DNA of 64,000 bases, taken from positions 3,410,001 through 3,474,000 of the forward strand of contig NZ_CP139960.1 in NCBI RefSeq assembly GCF_034424215.1, given 5' to 3'. Source of the DNA: Niabella yanshanensis (lineage in GTDB: Bacteria > Bacteroidota > Bacteroidia > Chitinophagales > Chitinophagaceae). Both the position numbers and the translations under genes were made by a program. Position 1 is the first letter of the stretch. The number at the start of each line of letters is the position of its first letter. The notes under the pieces are model-generated. The model had not been told where the DNA came from. It ran no database searches and saw only the letters and a program-made list of their open reading frames with translations. Below are positions 46,645-54,633 of this stretch, one piece after another.

Positions 46645-48195
46645 ATGAACCGTTCTATATACAAATATATGTTGCTATGCTGCATTATCAGTGCAACATG
46701 TATAAGCTGCAGCAAGTTTGATCAGATTAATACGAACCCGGACACCACCACTACTGCCCGGTCGGAATGGCTGGCTACCAGCATGCTGGGATCTGTCACC
46801 GTAAGCGATATCAGCACACAAAAGGCATTTGCACAACCGTTCATGTTGAGCAAATACACTATCTGGAAAGAAGGCGGTCCTGAATCCATGCAGTACAACC
46901 GGTTTGGACGCATAGATTTTAACAGGTTGACGGTATTACGTAATGTAGATCCCATGATTGCCAATGCTCCGTCTGAAGCCTTAAAGAATTCATATACTGC
47001 CCTGGGTCATTTTATAAGGGCATGGCAGTTTTTTCAAACAACCATGCGTGTAGGCGATATACCTTATTCAGAAGCCATAAAGGGAGAGTCTGATAAAAAT
47101 ATCAAGCCAAAGTACGACAGTCAAAAAGAGGTTTTTAAGGGCATTTTAAATGAGCTGGACCAGGCTGATGAGCTCTTTAAAACCGGTGCTGATTTTTCGG
47201 GAGATATTATCTATGGAGGGAAAACTGCCAAGTGGAGAAAACTGGTCAACTCTTTCCAGCTCCATGTTTTGATGAACCTGCATAAAAAAACAGCTGATGC
47301 CGATTTGAATGTAATAGGTCGTTTTCAGAAAATTGTAGCGGAGCGGCCATTGATGGAAGATTATACAGATAATTTTGCGGTAGAATATAAGAATTCTGCA
47401 GGAAGTTGTTATCCCTGGTCCAATACTCCTGTTCAAACCAACCCTTTTATTATTTATTCCGCATTAACCACAACATTTGTTAACCCTTTAAAAGCCAACC
47501 AGGACCGGCGCTTGTTTTATGTAGCCGAACCAGCTAAAGCAAAAATTGCTGCAGGAGGCCTTGCATCAAGCTATGACTCTTACCTGGGCCTTGAACCTTC
47601 CAATACAATGGCGGATATCGTGGCGACCTATAATGCGGGTAATTTCTCAGATTTTAATAAACGATATGTGGAGTTGTTTAATGCAGAACCCGTAGGCTTG
47701 CTTTGTGTATGGGACGTAAAGTTCCTGATGGCAGAAGCTACCATAAGAGGCTGGGTATCGGGCACAACAGCGCAGGCTTACTATGCAGCGGGTATACAGC
47801 AGTCTATGAAGTTCCTGGTAAACTACACGCCGGTGGCATACAGGCACGGTGTGACAATGGACGATGCTTATATAAGCGGATATCCATTGACCGCAGGTGT
47901 TGCATTAACAGGTAGTATTGAAAACCGGATCAAGCAGATCATTACACAAAAATACCTGGCGGGATTTTTACAGAACTGTGATTATAATGCATGGTACGAA
48001 AACAGGAGAACAGGTTACCCTGAATTTGTTTTAAACCCGGCTACCAATCTTAATACGCCGTCTACAAAGTTCCCGCTTCGCTGGCTGTATCCTTCCACAG
48101 AACTAACGAATAACAGCGAAAACCTGGATGCTGCCATTAAAAGCCAGTACAGTGGTAATGATAATGTAAACGAAACAATGTGGCTACTTAAGTAA
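46645..48195 (+). CDS. SusD-like lipoprotein, SusD/RagB_2 type (third pair)
   Basis: The 516 residues have a lipobox at CISC (Cys22) followed by SKFDQINTNPD, the hallmark N-terminus of the SusD-like_2 subgroup. Other family words are LGHFIRAWQFFQTTMRVGDIPYSEA and, late, FLMAEATIRGW. It forms the lid of the STN-SusC upstream. This subgroup often goes with transporters for substrates other than classic polysaccharides, and here the only cotranscribed enzyme is a phospholipase. The gap to that gene is 28 bp. Confidence 0.9.
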   Translation: MNRSIYKYMLLCCIISATCISCSKFDQINTNPDTTTTARSEWLATSMLGSVTVSDISTQKAFAQPFMLSKYTIWKEGGPESMQYNRFGRIDFNRLTVLRNVDPMIANAPSEALKNSYTALGHFIRAWQFFQTTMRVGDIPYSEAIKGESDKNIKPKYDSQKEVFKGILNELDQADELFKTGADFSGDIIYGGKTAKWRKLVNSFQLHVLMNLHKKTADADLNVIGRFQKIVAERPLMEDYTDNFAVEYKNSAGSCYPWSNTPVQTNPFIIYSALTTTFVNPLKANQDRRLFYVAEPAKAKIAAGGLASSYDSYLGLEPSNTMADIVATYNAGNFSDFNKRYVELFNAEPVGLLCVWDVKFLMAEATIRGWVSGTTAQAYYAAGIQQSMKFLVNYTPVAYRHGVTMDDAYISGYPLTAGVALTGSIENRIKQIITQKYLAGFLQNCDYNAWYENRRTGYPEFVLNPATNLNTPSTKFPLRWLYPSTELTNNSENLDAAIKSQYSGNDNVNETMWLLK

Positions 48196-48223
48196 GGGAT
48201 TAATAGTATAATTTTAGTGTATC

Positions 48224-50758
48224 ATGGCAATAGACTTTTCGAGGAGAGATTTCTTAAAAAAAACAGGACTATTGGCGGGCGGCGCGGGTGTTTTCTCCGC
48301 GCTCCCCGGCTCTATTCAAAAGGCAATGGCCATTAACCCGGCAAAGGGTTCCACCTTTGAAGATGCGGAACATATTGTATTGTTGATGCAGGAAAATCGC
48401 TCCTTTGATCATTGTTTTGGTGCGCTTCGGGGTGTGCGGGGGTTTAATGATCCCCGGGCGCTCAGGCTGGCAAATGGCAACCCTGTATGGCTGCAAACCA
48501 ACAAGGACAATAACTCTTACCTGCCTTTCCGGCTGGATATGCAGAACACAAAAGTAACCTGGATGGGCGGATTGCCCCACTCCTGGGAAGACCAGGTAGA
48601 TGCTCGAAACCAGGGCCAGTATGATCAGTGGCTGATTGCCAAAAAAACGGGCTACAAAGGTTTTGAGGATAAGCCTATGACACTGGGCTATTATACCCGC
48701 GAAGACCTGCCATTTAACTATGCCCTGGCAGATTCCTTTACTATTTGTGATCAGCATTTCTGTTCTTCTTTAACCGGAACTACGCCTAACCGGCTTTACT
48801 TTTGGTCGGGTGCGCTTCGGAAAGATGGCTTGGCTGAAAACCCGGCCCTGGTGCGAAATAATGAAGCCGATCATAATGCAGAAGTAAGCTGGGCCACATT
48901 GCCCGAACTGTTGCAGGAAAATGGCATATCATGGAAAGTGTACCAGAATGAACTAAGCATTCCATCCGGCCTCAGCGATGAGGAAGATGCATGGCTAGGC
49001 AATTTTACAGATAACGACCTGGAGTGGTTTTCCCAATATCATGTACGCCGGTCGAAAAAATATGAGAATTATCTTAGCGGTAAACTTGCCGGGTACGATA
49101 AAAGCCTGGCAGAATTAAAAGAGCGCCTCGACAAAAATCCAGAGGATGAAAAAACACAGCGTGTATGGAAGGGCTTAGAAGAAAGAAAAAAATACTACAT
49201 CAAAGAATTAGATCGTTGCCGCGAAGAACTTCAAAAGAACCTAAGCGATCATGAACAAGCTTTACACAACAATGCTTTTGTAACCAATGAGGCCGACCCC
49301 GACTATCACAGCCTGGAAGAAATAGAATATGAGCATAAAGGAACCCGAAGAAAAATGCGTGTTCCCAAATCAGACGTATTGGCCAATTTTAGGAGCGATG
49401 TAAAAAACGGTCAGCTTCCCGCAGTAAGCTGGTTAGTAGCGCCGCAATATTTCTCCGATCATCCTTCGGCTCCCTGGTTTGGCGCCTGGTATGTATCGGA
49501 GGTATTGAATATTCTTACCCATAATGAAGAGGTTTGGAAGAAAACGATTTTCATTTTAACCTACGATGAGAACGATGGGTATTTTGATCATGTATTACCC
49601 TTTGTTGCTCCCGATTATAGAAATCCTGATACCGGAGCAGTTTCTGCTGGTATCCGTAATATCGCCAATGAGTTTGTAACCATGGATGATGAAATTCATC
49701 AAAAAAAAGTGTCTCAAAAAAATGCACGCGAACATGCTATTGGCCTCGGATACCGGGTGCCGTTTGTGGTAGCCAGCCCCTGGTCGAGAGGGGGCTACGT
49801 AAACTCGCAGGTTTTTGACCATACCTCTGTTGTACAGTTCATAGAAAAATTTGCTTCGCGTAAAACCGGTAAAAAGCTGGAGCTAAATAATGTTTCGGAT
49901 TTCAGGCGGGCGGTATGCGGAGATCTGTCTTCCATTTTCCGGCCTTATGACGGTGAAAAAATGCAGCAGCCCGATTTCCTGGAAAGAGATATATACCTGC
50001 AACAGGTAGATGAAGCCCGTTACACGCCAGCCCCCGAAGGCATACATCCCGTAGATAAAAAAGCAGAGGAGGAATTAAAGCAAAATCCTGCTGCTACAAA
50101 AAAATATTTCAGGCAGGAAGCAGGCACCAAGCCATCTTCAGCTCTGCCTTATGAGATGTACGCAGAGGGCACCATTCAAAATAACCGGATGCAGTTTGAG
50201 TTGGGAGCAGGAAAGACATTATTTAAAGAACGGTCTGCCGGGTTTCCATCAGTGTTGTATGCTTATGAACCTTATCTGAGTACGAATGGGGCCGAAAAGA
50301 TAATAAACCGCAACTGGTCATTTGCTGTAGCGCCGGGCGAGCAATTGAAATATGAAGTTCCATTAGATGGATTTGCAGCAGCAGCTTATCATTTCGCTTT
50401 GTTTGGACCCAATGGCTTTTTTCGTGAGCTAAAGGGAGGGAGCAATACACCTGCAATTAGCACCAGGTGCGATTACGAGCTGATCACTGTTAAAAAGAAA
50501 AGACAGGTTAGGCTAACCATCAATAATTCATCAGGCAAGGCAATAGCCGTGCAGGTAAAAGACAATAGTTATGGTCAGCCAACTATTAAACGAACGGTAT
50601 CGGCAAAATCAACAGTTGTATTGATTTTGCCGGTTGATAAGGCCGGGGGTTGGTACGACTTTTCAGTTGTGCAGGATAACGATAAGGTTTTCGAAAGAAG
50701 ATATGCCGGACGGGTGGAGAATGGGAAAGATTCTATCAGCGACCCGGCGATGGGTTAA
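48224..50758 (+). CDS. Tat-exported phosphocholine-type phospholipase C
   Basis: The 844 residues begin with a twin-arginine signal (SRRDFLKK, residues 6-13, then a hydrophobic stretch). The catalytic region (about 45-590) matches the phosphoesterase family of Pseudomonas PlcH/PlcN and acid phosphatase AcpA: MQENRSFDHCFG, the SSLTGTTPNR motif with the probable nucleophile Thr, and the metal site TYDENDGYFDHV. Two C-terminal domains (about 650-835) resemble the paired DUF756 domains of bacterial phospholipase C. A charged helical insertion (about 275-350) looks like a coiled coil. It should cleave phosphocholine or related head groups from lipids in the periplasm or outside. It closes the sigma-FecR-SusCD operon, and its stop codon directly abuts that of the convergent sulfatase. 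Confidence 0.9.
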   Translation: MAIDFSRRDFLKKTGLLAGGAGVFSALPGSIQKAMAINPAKGSTFEDAEHIVLLMQENRSFDHCFGALRGVRGFNDPRALRLANGNPVWLQTNKDNNSYLPFRLDMQNTKVTWMGGLPHSWEDQVDARNQGQYDQWLIAKKTGYKGFEDKPMTLGYYTREDLPFNYALADSFTICDQHFCSSLTGTTPNRLYFWSGALRKDGLAENPALVRNNEADHNAEVSWATLPELLQENGISWKVYQNELSIPSGLSDEEDAWLGNFTDNDLEWFSQYHVRRSKKYENYLSGKLAGYDKSLAELKERLDKNPEDEKTQRVWKGLEERKKYYIKELDRCREELQKNLSDHEQALHNNAFVTNEADPDYHSLEEIEYEHKGTRRKMRVPKSDVLANFRSDVKNGQLPAVSWLVAPQYFSDHPSAPWFGAWYVSEVLNILTHNEEVWKKTIFILTYDENDGYFDHVLPFVAPDYRNPDTGAVSAGIRNIANEFVTMDDEIHQKKVSQKNAREHAIGLGYRVPFVVASPWSRGGYVNSQVFDHTSVVQFIEKFASRKTGKKLELNNVSDFRRAVCGDLSSIFRPYDGEKMQQPDFLERDIYLQQVDEARYTPAPEGIHPVDKKAEEELKQNPAATKKYFRQEAGTKPSSALPYEMYAEGTIQNNRMQFELGAGKTLFKERSAGFPSVLYAYEPYLSTNGAEKIINRNWSFAVAPGEQLKYEVPLDGFAAAAYHFALFGPNGFFRELKGGSNTPAISTRCDYELITVKKKRQVRLTINNSSGKAIAVQVKDNSYGQPTIKRTVSAKSTVVLILPVDKAGGWYDFSVVQDNDKVFERRYAGRVENGKDSISDPAMG

Positions 50759-52366
50759 TTATTTGCGCCTTGCTTTGGGCATAAAACGCTGATCATTCTC
50801 CTCCGAGTCTTTGTAATGCCTTCTTGTTGCTGTCAGCTTTTTGTGCATCGTCTTTTTTACATCGGTATAGGTTGGGTCATTGTATACATTATTCAATTCT
50901 TCGGGGTCTTTTTCCAGGTCGTACAATTCCCATTCATCTACGTCGTAGTAAAAATGGATGAGTTTATAACGATCGGTACGGATACCATAATGCCTTTTAA
51001 CCATATGGATGGAGGGATACTCATAATAAGTATAATAGATTACATCCCTCCATTTCTTTTCTTTACCCCCCGCCAGTTTTCTAAAAGACGCTCCTTGCAT
51101 GTCTTTAGGAACGGTTATGCCGGCATAATCAAGCAGGGTAGGAGCAAAGTCGAGGTTCTGCACTAATGCATCCGAACGGGTTCCTGCAGGTATCTCAGCC
51201 GGGTAGCGCACCAATAAAGGTGTTCTTAAAGACTCTTCATACATAAAGCGTTTATCAAACCAGCCATGTTCTCCCAGGTAAAAGCCCTGGTCAGACGTAT
51301 AGACAATAATAGTATTCTCATCCAGCCCGTTTTCCTTTAAGAAATCAAGCATGCGACCCACACCATCGTCTACTGCTGCAACGGTACCCAGGTAATCCTG
51401 CATATAACGCTGGTAACGCCAACGCGTCAGTTCCTGGTCGTTCATTGAAGGGTATTTCTTTTTAAAAGCAGCCATAATGGGATTGTACACACTATCCCAG
51501 GTTGCCCGTTCTGCAGGCGTCATGCGACCCAGGTTGTTATTAAAAGCGGCTTTATCCCAGTTCAGGTATTCTTTAATACCTAGTTCATCCATAAGGGCTG
51601 GCGGGATCTTATTGTCACCGGCCCAGTTCATGTGTTTCAAAATATTCATCTCCGCAGTACGGGCTGCAGAACCCCTGTTGGCATAGTTATCAAAAAGAGT
51701 TTTAGGCTCAGGCACGGTCATACTGGTATAGGCAGACAAATGCCTGAGTGCCGGTAACCATTCGCGATGAGGGGCTTTTTGGTGGTATAGTAAACAAAAA
51801 GGTTTTTCCTTGTCCCGGTTTTTGATCCAGTCGATAGCCATGTCGGTAGTGAGGTCGGTAACATAACCCTGTAGCTGTTTCTTTGTGCCGTCAACAATAA
51901 AGTTTGGGTTATAATACTCACCCTGGTCAATCAAAACCGCGGAATGATCAAAGCCCTGGGGCAAGCCATCCATATGTATTTTACCAATCAATGCGGTTTG
52001 ATAGCCGTGCTGCTGTAATTGCTTGGCGAAGTTGTCCTGGTTCCAGTTAAACCGGGCTTCGTTATCTACCTTGCCATTAACAAAACTATGTTTGCCTGTA
52101 AGCAGCACAGCTCTGCTGGGGGCGCAAAGCGAGTTGGTAACCGTGGCCCTGGTAAATAAAATACCTTCTTTTGCCAGCCGGTCAATATTAGGGGTTTTAT
52201 TCAGTCCATAACCATAAGCGCTGATGGCCTGGTAGCCATGGTCGTCGCTCATGATGTAAACGATATTGGGTCTTTGCTTTTTTGAAAGATTGGACTGGCC
52301 TTTCACACTTTGGCAGGTACAGATAACTATCAGGCCCCAGAGCATTTGTTTTAAATCCGGCTTCAT
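50759..52366 (-). CDS. Secreted type I sulfatase
   Basis: The 535-residue enzyme removes sulfate esters from a sugar or other substrate. The signal peptide runs to about VKGQ. The N-terminal alkaline-phosphatase-like fold starts with NIVYIMSDDHGYQAIS (metal Asp pair). The signature CAPSRAVLLTG holds Cys81, which must be oxidised to formylglycine by a maturase encoded elsewhere. IIVYTSDQGFYLGEHGWFDKR completes the metal site. I prefer the ATG at 52366 over one at 52399, because it gives a standard signal peptide and leaves room for the -7 box at 52397-52404. It converges with the phospholipase gene with no base between the two stop codons. Its substrate cannot be told. Confidence 0.92.
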   Translation of the reverse strand: MKPDLKQMLWGLIVICTCQSVKGQSNLSKKQRPNIVYIMSDDHGYQAISAYGYGLNKTPNIDRLAKEGILFTRATVTNSLCAPSRAVLLTGKHSFVNGKVDNEARFNWNQDNFAKQLQQHGYQTALIGKIHMDGLPQGFDHSAVLIDQGEYYNPNFIVDGTKKQLQGYVTDLTTDMAIDWIKNRDKEKPFCLLYHQKAPHREWLPALRHLSAYTSMTVPEPKTLFDNYANRGSAARTAEMNILKHMNWAGDNKIPPALMDELGIKEYLNWDKAAFNNNLGRMTPAERATWDSVYNPIMAAFKKKYPSMNDQELTRWRYQRYMQDYLGTVAAVDDGVGRMLDFLKENGLDENTIIVYTSDQGFYLGEHGWFDKRFMYEESLRTPLLVRYPAEIPAGTRSDALVQNLDFAPTLLDYAGITVPKDMQGASFRKLAGGKEKKWRDVIYYTYYEYPSIHMVKRHYGIRTDRYKLIHFYYDVDEWELYDLEKDPEELNNVYNDPTYTDVKKTMHKKLTATRRHYKDSEENDQRFMPKARRK

Positions 52367-52396
52367 GTGATGTGTTTTATCAATAAAAGTACAAAA

Positions 52397-52404
52397 CAAA
52401 TATA
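52397..52404 (-). promoter_or_regulatory. -7 element TATATTTG before sulfatase gene
   Basis: On the minus strand this reads TATATTTG, matching TAnnTTTG, about 30 bp before the chosen sulfatase ATG. It would overlap the alternative upstream ATG region, which favours the downstream start. Confidence 0.45.
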
Positions 52405-52529
52405 AGTGGCAGGGATGCTCTGTTTATGACACACGTAAGTTTTAAAAGTTAATACCGGGGTAACCTATAAAATAAAAAGGGAGAAGATAAGAATACCCCC
52501 TCCGTTGTTTTACATGAGAAAAATTTAAA

Positions 52530-52548
52530 TCAGCCTATTGTCAGGCTG
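52530..52548 (-). terminator. Weak terminator after PepSY-like gene
   Basis: CAGCCT-ATTGTC-AGGCTG is a perfect 6-bp stem (52531-52548). On the minus strand it is followed by ATTTAAATTTTT. It lies about 40 bp downstream of the small secreted protein gene. Confidence 0.45.
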
Positions 52549-52589
52549 TCCAAAGGAGTTCTTCAAACCTTCGGAGATCGTGTCGAAGC

Positions 52590-53033
52590 CTATTTATCGC
52601 CTCTTTTATATTTTGCTACTAACTCAGTATCGCCAATGCTGTTAGCATTGATATGAGTGTATGATTTGTCGTCTTTTAAAACGATGCGATAATTAACGCC
52701 GTTTTTATTAGCCACTTCAGTTACACCAAACACCTCTTTACCTTTGTATTCCTTTTTAATGGCATAAAGCACATTAGAAGGAAGGTTGCTCTCGCCATAG
52801 TAGCGAATCGTTTGGATCAGGTTGCCTTTAGCGTCGATAGTTGCGCGGGACTTAATGCCGTCACTGGTGAAAAAAGCCTCATAAGTATTTCCTGTATTGG
52901 TCCATTTTACATTATCAGCGTCTTTAAAAAGCTGGTTGAATGTTTTTTCAGCTTTCTCTGTTACCGGTTCAACAGCAGCAGCATTAAAAGCCAATGTCAG
53001 TATCATGGCGGCAGAAAGAATTAAAGTTTTCAT
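52590..53033 (-). CDS. Small secreted PepSY-like protein
   Basis: The 147 residues have a signal peptide (1-20, cleaved near NAAA) and a mixed alpha/beta body. Its pattern (FNQLFKDADNVKWTNTGNTYEAFF, then a predicted amphipathic strand pair and LPSNVLYAIKKEYKGKEVFGVTEV) resembles the short periplasmic PepSY-like proteins common in Chitinophagaceae and Flavobacteria. Their function is unknown, though PepSY folds often inhibit or bind proteases or ligands. It is monocistronic on the minus strand, with its own -7 box at 53067-53074. Confidence 0.65.
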   Translation of the reverse strand: MKTLILSAAMILTLAFNAAAVEPVTEKAEKTFNQLFKDADNVKWTNTGNTYEAFFTSDGIKSRATIDAKGNLIQTIRYYGESNLPSNVLYAIKKEYKGKEVFGVTEVANKNGVNYRIVLKDDKSYTHINANSIGDTELVAKYKRGDK

Positions 53034-53066
53034 TTTATTAAGTTTAATTATTTTTTAATTGTTTCA

Positions 53067-53098
53067 CAAACATACGCCTGGTGCAGGGCCTGGGTCAA
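53067..53098 (-). promoter_or_regulatory. Promoter of PepSY-like gene (-7 TATGTTTG, -33 TTG)
   Basis: On the minus strand TATGTTTG (53074-53067) matches the Bacteroidota -7 consensus, and a TTG (53098-53096) lies 21 bp upstream in the -33 position. The start codon is 33 bp downstream. Confidence 0.55.
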
Positions 53099-53107
53099 CA
53101 GCTAAAT

Positions 53108-53138
53108 GGTAAACAGTACTTAAATTACCGGTAAACAG
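53108..53138. promoter_or_regulatory. Direct repeat GGTAAACAG, 22-bp period
   Basis: GGTAAACAG occurs at 53108-53116 and again at 53130-53138, exactly 22 bp apart (two helical turns). It lies directly upstream of the PepSY-like gene promoter. This spacing is what response-regulator dimers such as LytTR-type proteins bind. Confidence 0.4.
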
Positions 53139-53299
53139 CGGTTTTGCCCGGGTGAAATTCCTGATGGTATGCAACCATGGTTTGTTTCTTTGTTTATAAT
53201 TTAGAGGACTAATGCATTATTTCCGTCTTGCTATATATAATTCGCAGAAATTCAAATAATGTTACAGTGAAAGCAAAAGATTTTTAAAAAAAGAATGAA

Positions 53300-53932
53300 A
53301 TGCTTGAAAATTCATTTAAGCTGTTGCTCATAAATTATACTGATAACAGCAGAATAACAGATCGATACTGGGACGAGATCAACACCTGTTATGCAGAGCC
53401 ACACCGGCATTATCACACCATTTTGCATCTTAATAATTTCCTGAAAGAGCTTACCGCTATTAGAACGCGATTAGAGAATTGGCCGGCTGTGCTTTTTGCT
53501 CTTTATTACCATGATATAATTTACGACCCCCTTCGATCCGACAACGAAGAGCAAAGCGCTATTTTGGCCAGGGAAAGAATGGAGCAAATCTCAGTTCCTG
53601 GTTTCATTATCGGGGCTGTAGCGAGCTGTATCATGGCTACCCGGTCGCACGAGGTAAATGATAGCCCTGATGTTAATTATTTTACTGATGCAGACCTGTC
53701 TGTTTTGGGACAGGCTCCGGATATTTATAAAGCATATAATAATAATATCAGGAAGGAATACCGGGGATATCCTGATGCCATTTATTACCGGGGCCGCAAA
53801 AAAGTGTTATCGGACTTTTTGCAAATGACGCACATTTTTAAAACTGATTTCTTTTACGACAAATATGAAGAACAGGCAAGGATAAATATAAAAGCTGAAA
53901 TTGCATGGTTAGACAATAGTAAGCTGTTATAG
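53300..53932 (+). CDS. HD-superfamily metal-dependent hydrolase
   Basis: The 210-residue cytoplasmic protein matches the predicted metal-dependent phosphohydrolase group COG4339. The metal site residues are seen in HRHYHTILHL (His), ALYYHDIIYDP (His-Asp) and FTDADLSVLG (Asp). DNEEQSAILARE and IMATRSHE are further conserved words. Its substrate is not established; nucleotides are likely for HD proteins in general. A methyltransferase gene follows 46 bp downstream but has its own probable promoter. Confidence 0.85.
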   Translation: MLENSFKLLLINYTDNSRITDRYWDEINTCYAEPHRHYHTILHLNNFLKELTAIRTRLENWPAVLFALYYHDIIYDPLRSDNEEQSAILARERMEQISVPGFIIGAVASCIMATRSHEVNDSPDVNYFTDADLSVLGQAPDIYKAYNNNIRKEYRGYPDAIYYRGRKKVLSDFLQMTHIFKTDFFYDKYEEQARINIKAEIAWLDNSKLL

Positions 53933-53958
53933 TATTTCACCTATAGACAACCTCAACG

Positions 53959-53966
53959 TATCTTTG
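53959..53966 (+). promoter_or_regulatory. -7 element TATCTTTG before methyltransferase gene
   Basis: TATCTTTG lies 12 bp before the ATG at 53979, so a transcript from here would have almost no leader. It overlaps the TTG that would otherwise be an alternative start at 53964. Confidence 0.45.
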
Positions 53967-53978
53967 AGAATTAATACA

Positions 53979-54611
53979 ATGAGTATGGATGTAAGAAATG
54001 CCTACAATGTATGGGCGCATCAATATGACACTAATAAAAACCGGACCAGAGACCTGGAGGCCATATCATTAAGAGAAACCCTGAGTGATAGGACCTTTGA
54101 CCGGTGTTTGGAGATAGGTTGTGGTACCGGTAAAAATACACAATGGTTGCTGACTAAAACGCGCCATATAACAGCAGTTGATCTTTCAGAAGAAATGCTG
54201 TTAAAGGCAAAGCAAAAGATAGACGCATCGCATGTAAGCTTTAGGCAAGCCGATATAACAGAAGACTGGACCTTTGCCGAAGGTTTATATGATCTGGCTA
54301 CCTTCAGCCTGGTGCTGGAACATATAGAAAACCTGGATGATATTTTTGAAAAGCTTTCACATGTATTATCATCTAAGGGTTATGTTTATATAGGAGAGTT
54401 GCATCCTTTTAAACAGTATGCAGGAACTAAGGCAAGATTTGAAACCGAAGAGGGGACTGCCATCGTCAACTGCTTCAACCATCATATTTCTGATTTTACC
54501 CGCGCCGCTGCCGGTAATGGGTTCCGGGTAGCAAGCATATCAGAGTATTTTGATGATAATGACAAAGCGACTGTACCCCGCATTCTTACATTACTCCTTC
54601 AAAAGAATTAA
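53979..54611 (+). CDS. SAM-dependent class I methyltransferase
   Basis: The 210-residue protein has the Rossmann-type methyltransferase fold: motif I CLEIGCGTGKNT (about residues 38-49), an acidic strand-2 end (ITAVDLSEEML), motif II FRQADITED and motif IV DLATFSLVLEHI. The methyl acceptor is unknown; the general shape is that of small-molecule or ubiquinone-type methyltransferases. The start is taken at the ATG at 53979. Its 3' end converges with the next gene, with 22 bp between them. Confidence 0.82.
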   Translation: MSMDVRNAYNVWAHQYDTNKNRTRDLEAISLRETLSDRTFDRCLEIGCGTGKNTQWLLTKTRHITAVDLSEEMLLKAKQKIDASHVSFRQADITEDWTFAEGLYDLATFSLVLEHIENLDDIFEKLSHVLSSKGYVYIGELHPFKQYAGTKARFETEEGTAIVNCFNHHISDFTRAAAGNGFRVASISEYFDDNDKATVPRILTLLLQKN

Positions 54612-54633
54612 CCCGGCGGATTGGTAATGCATC

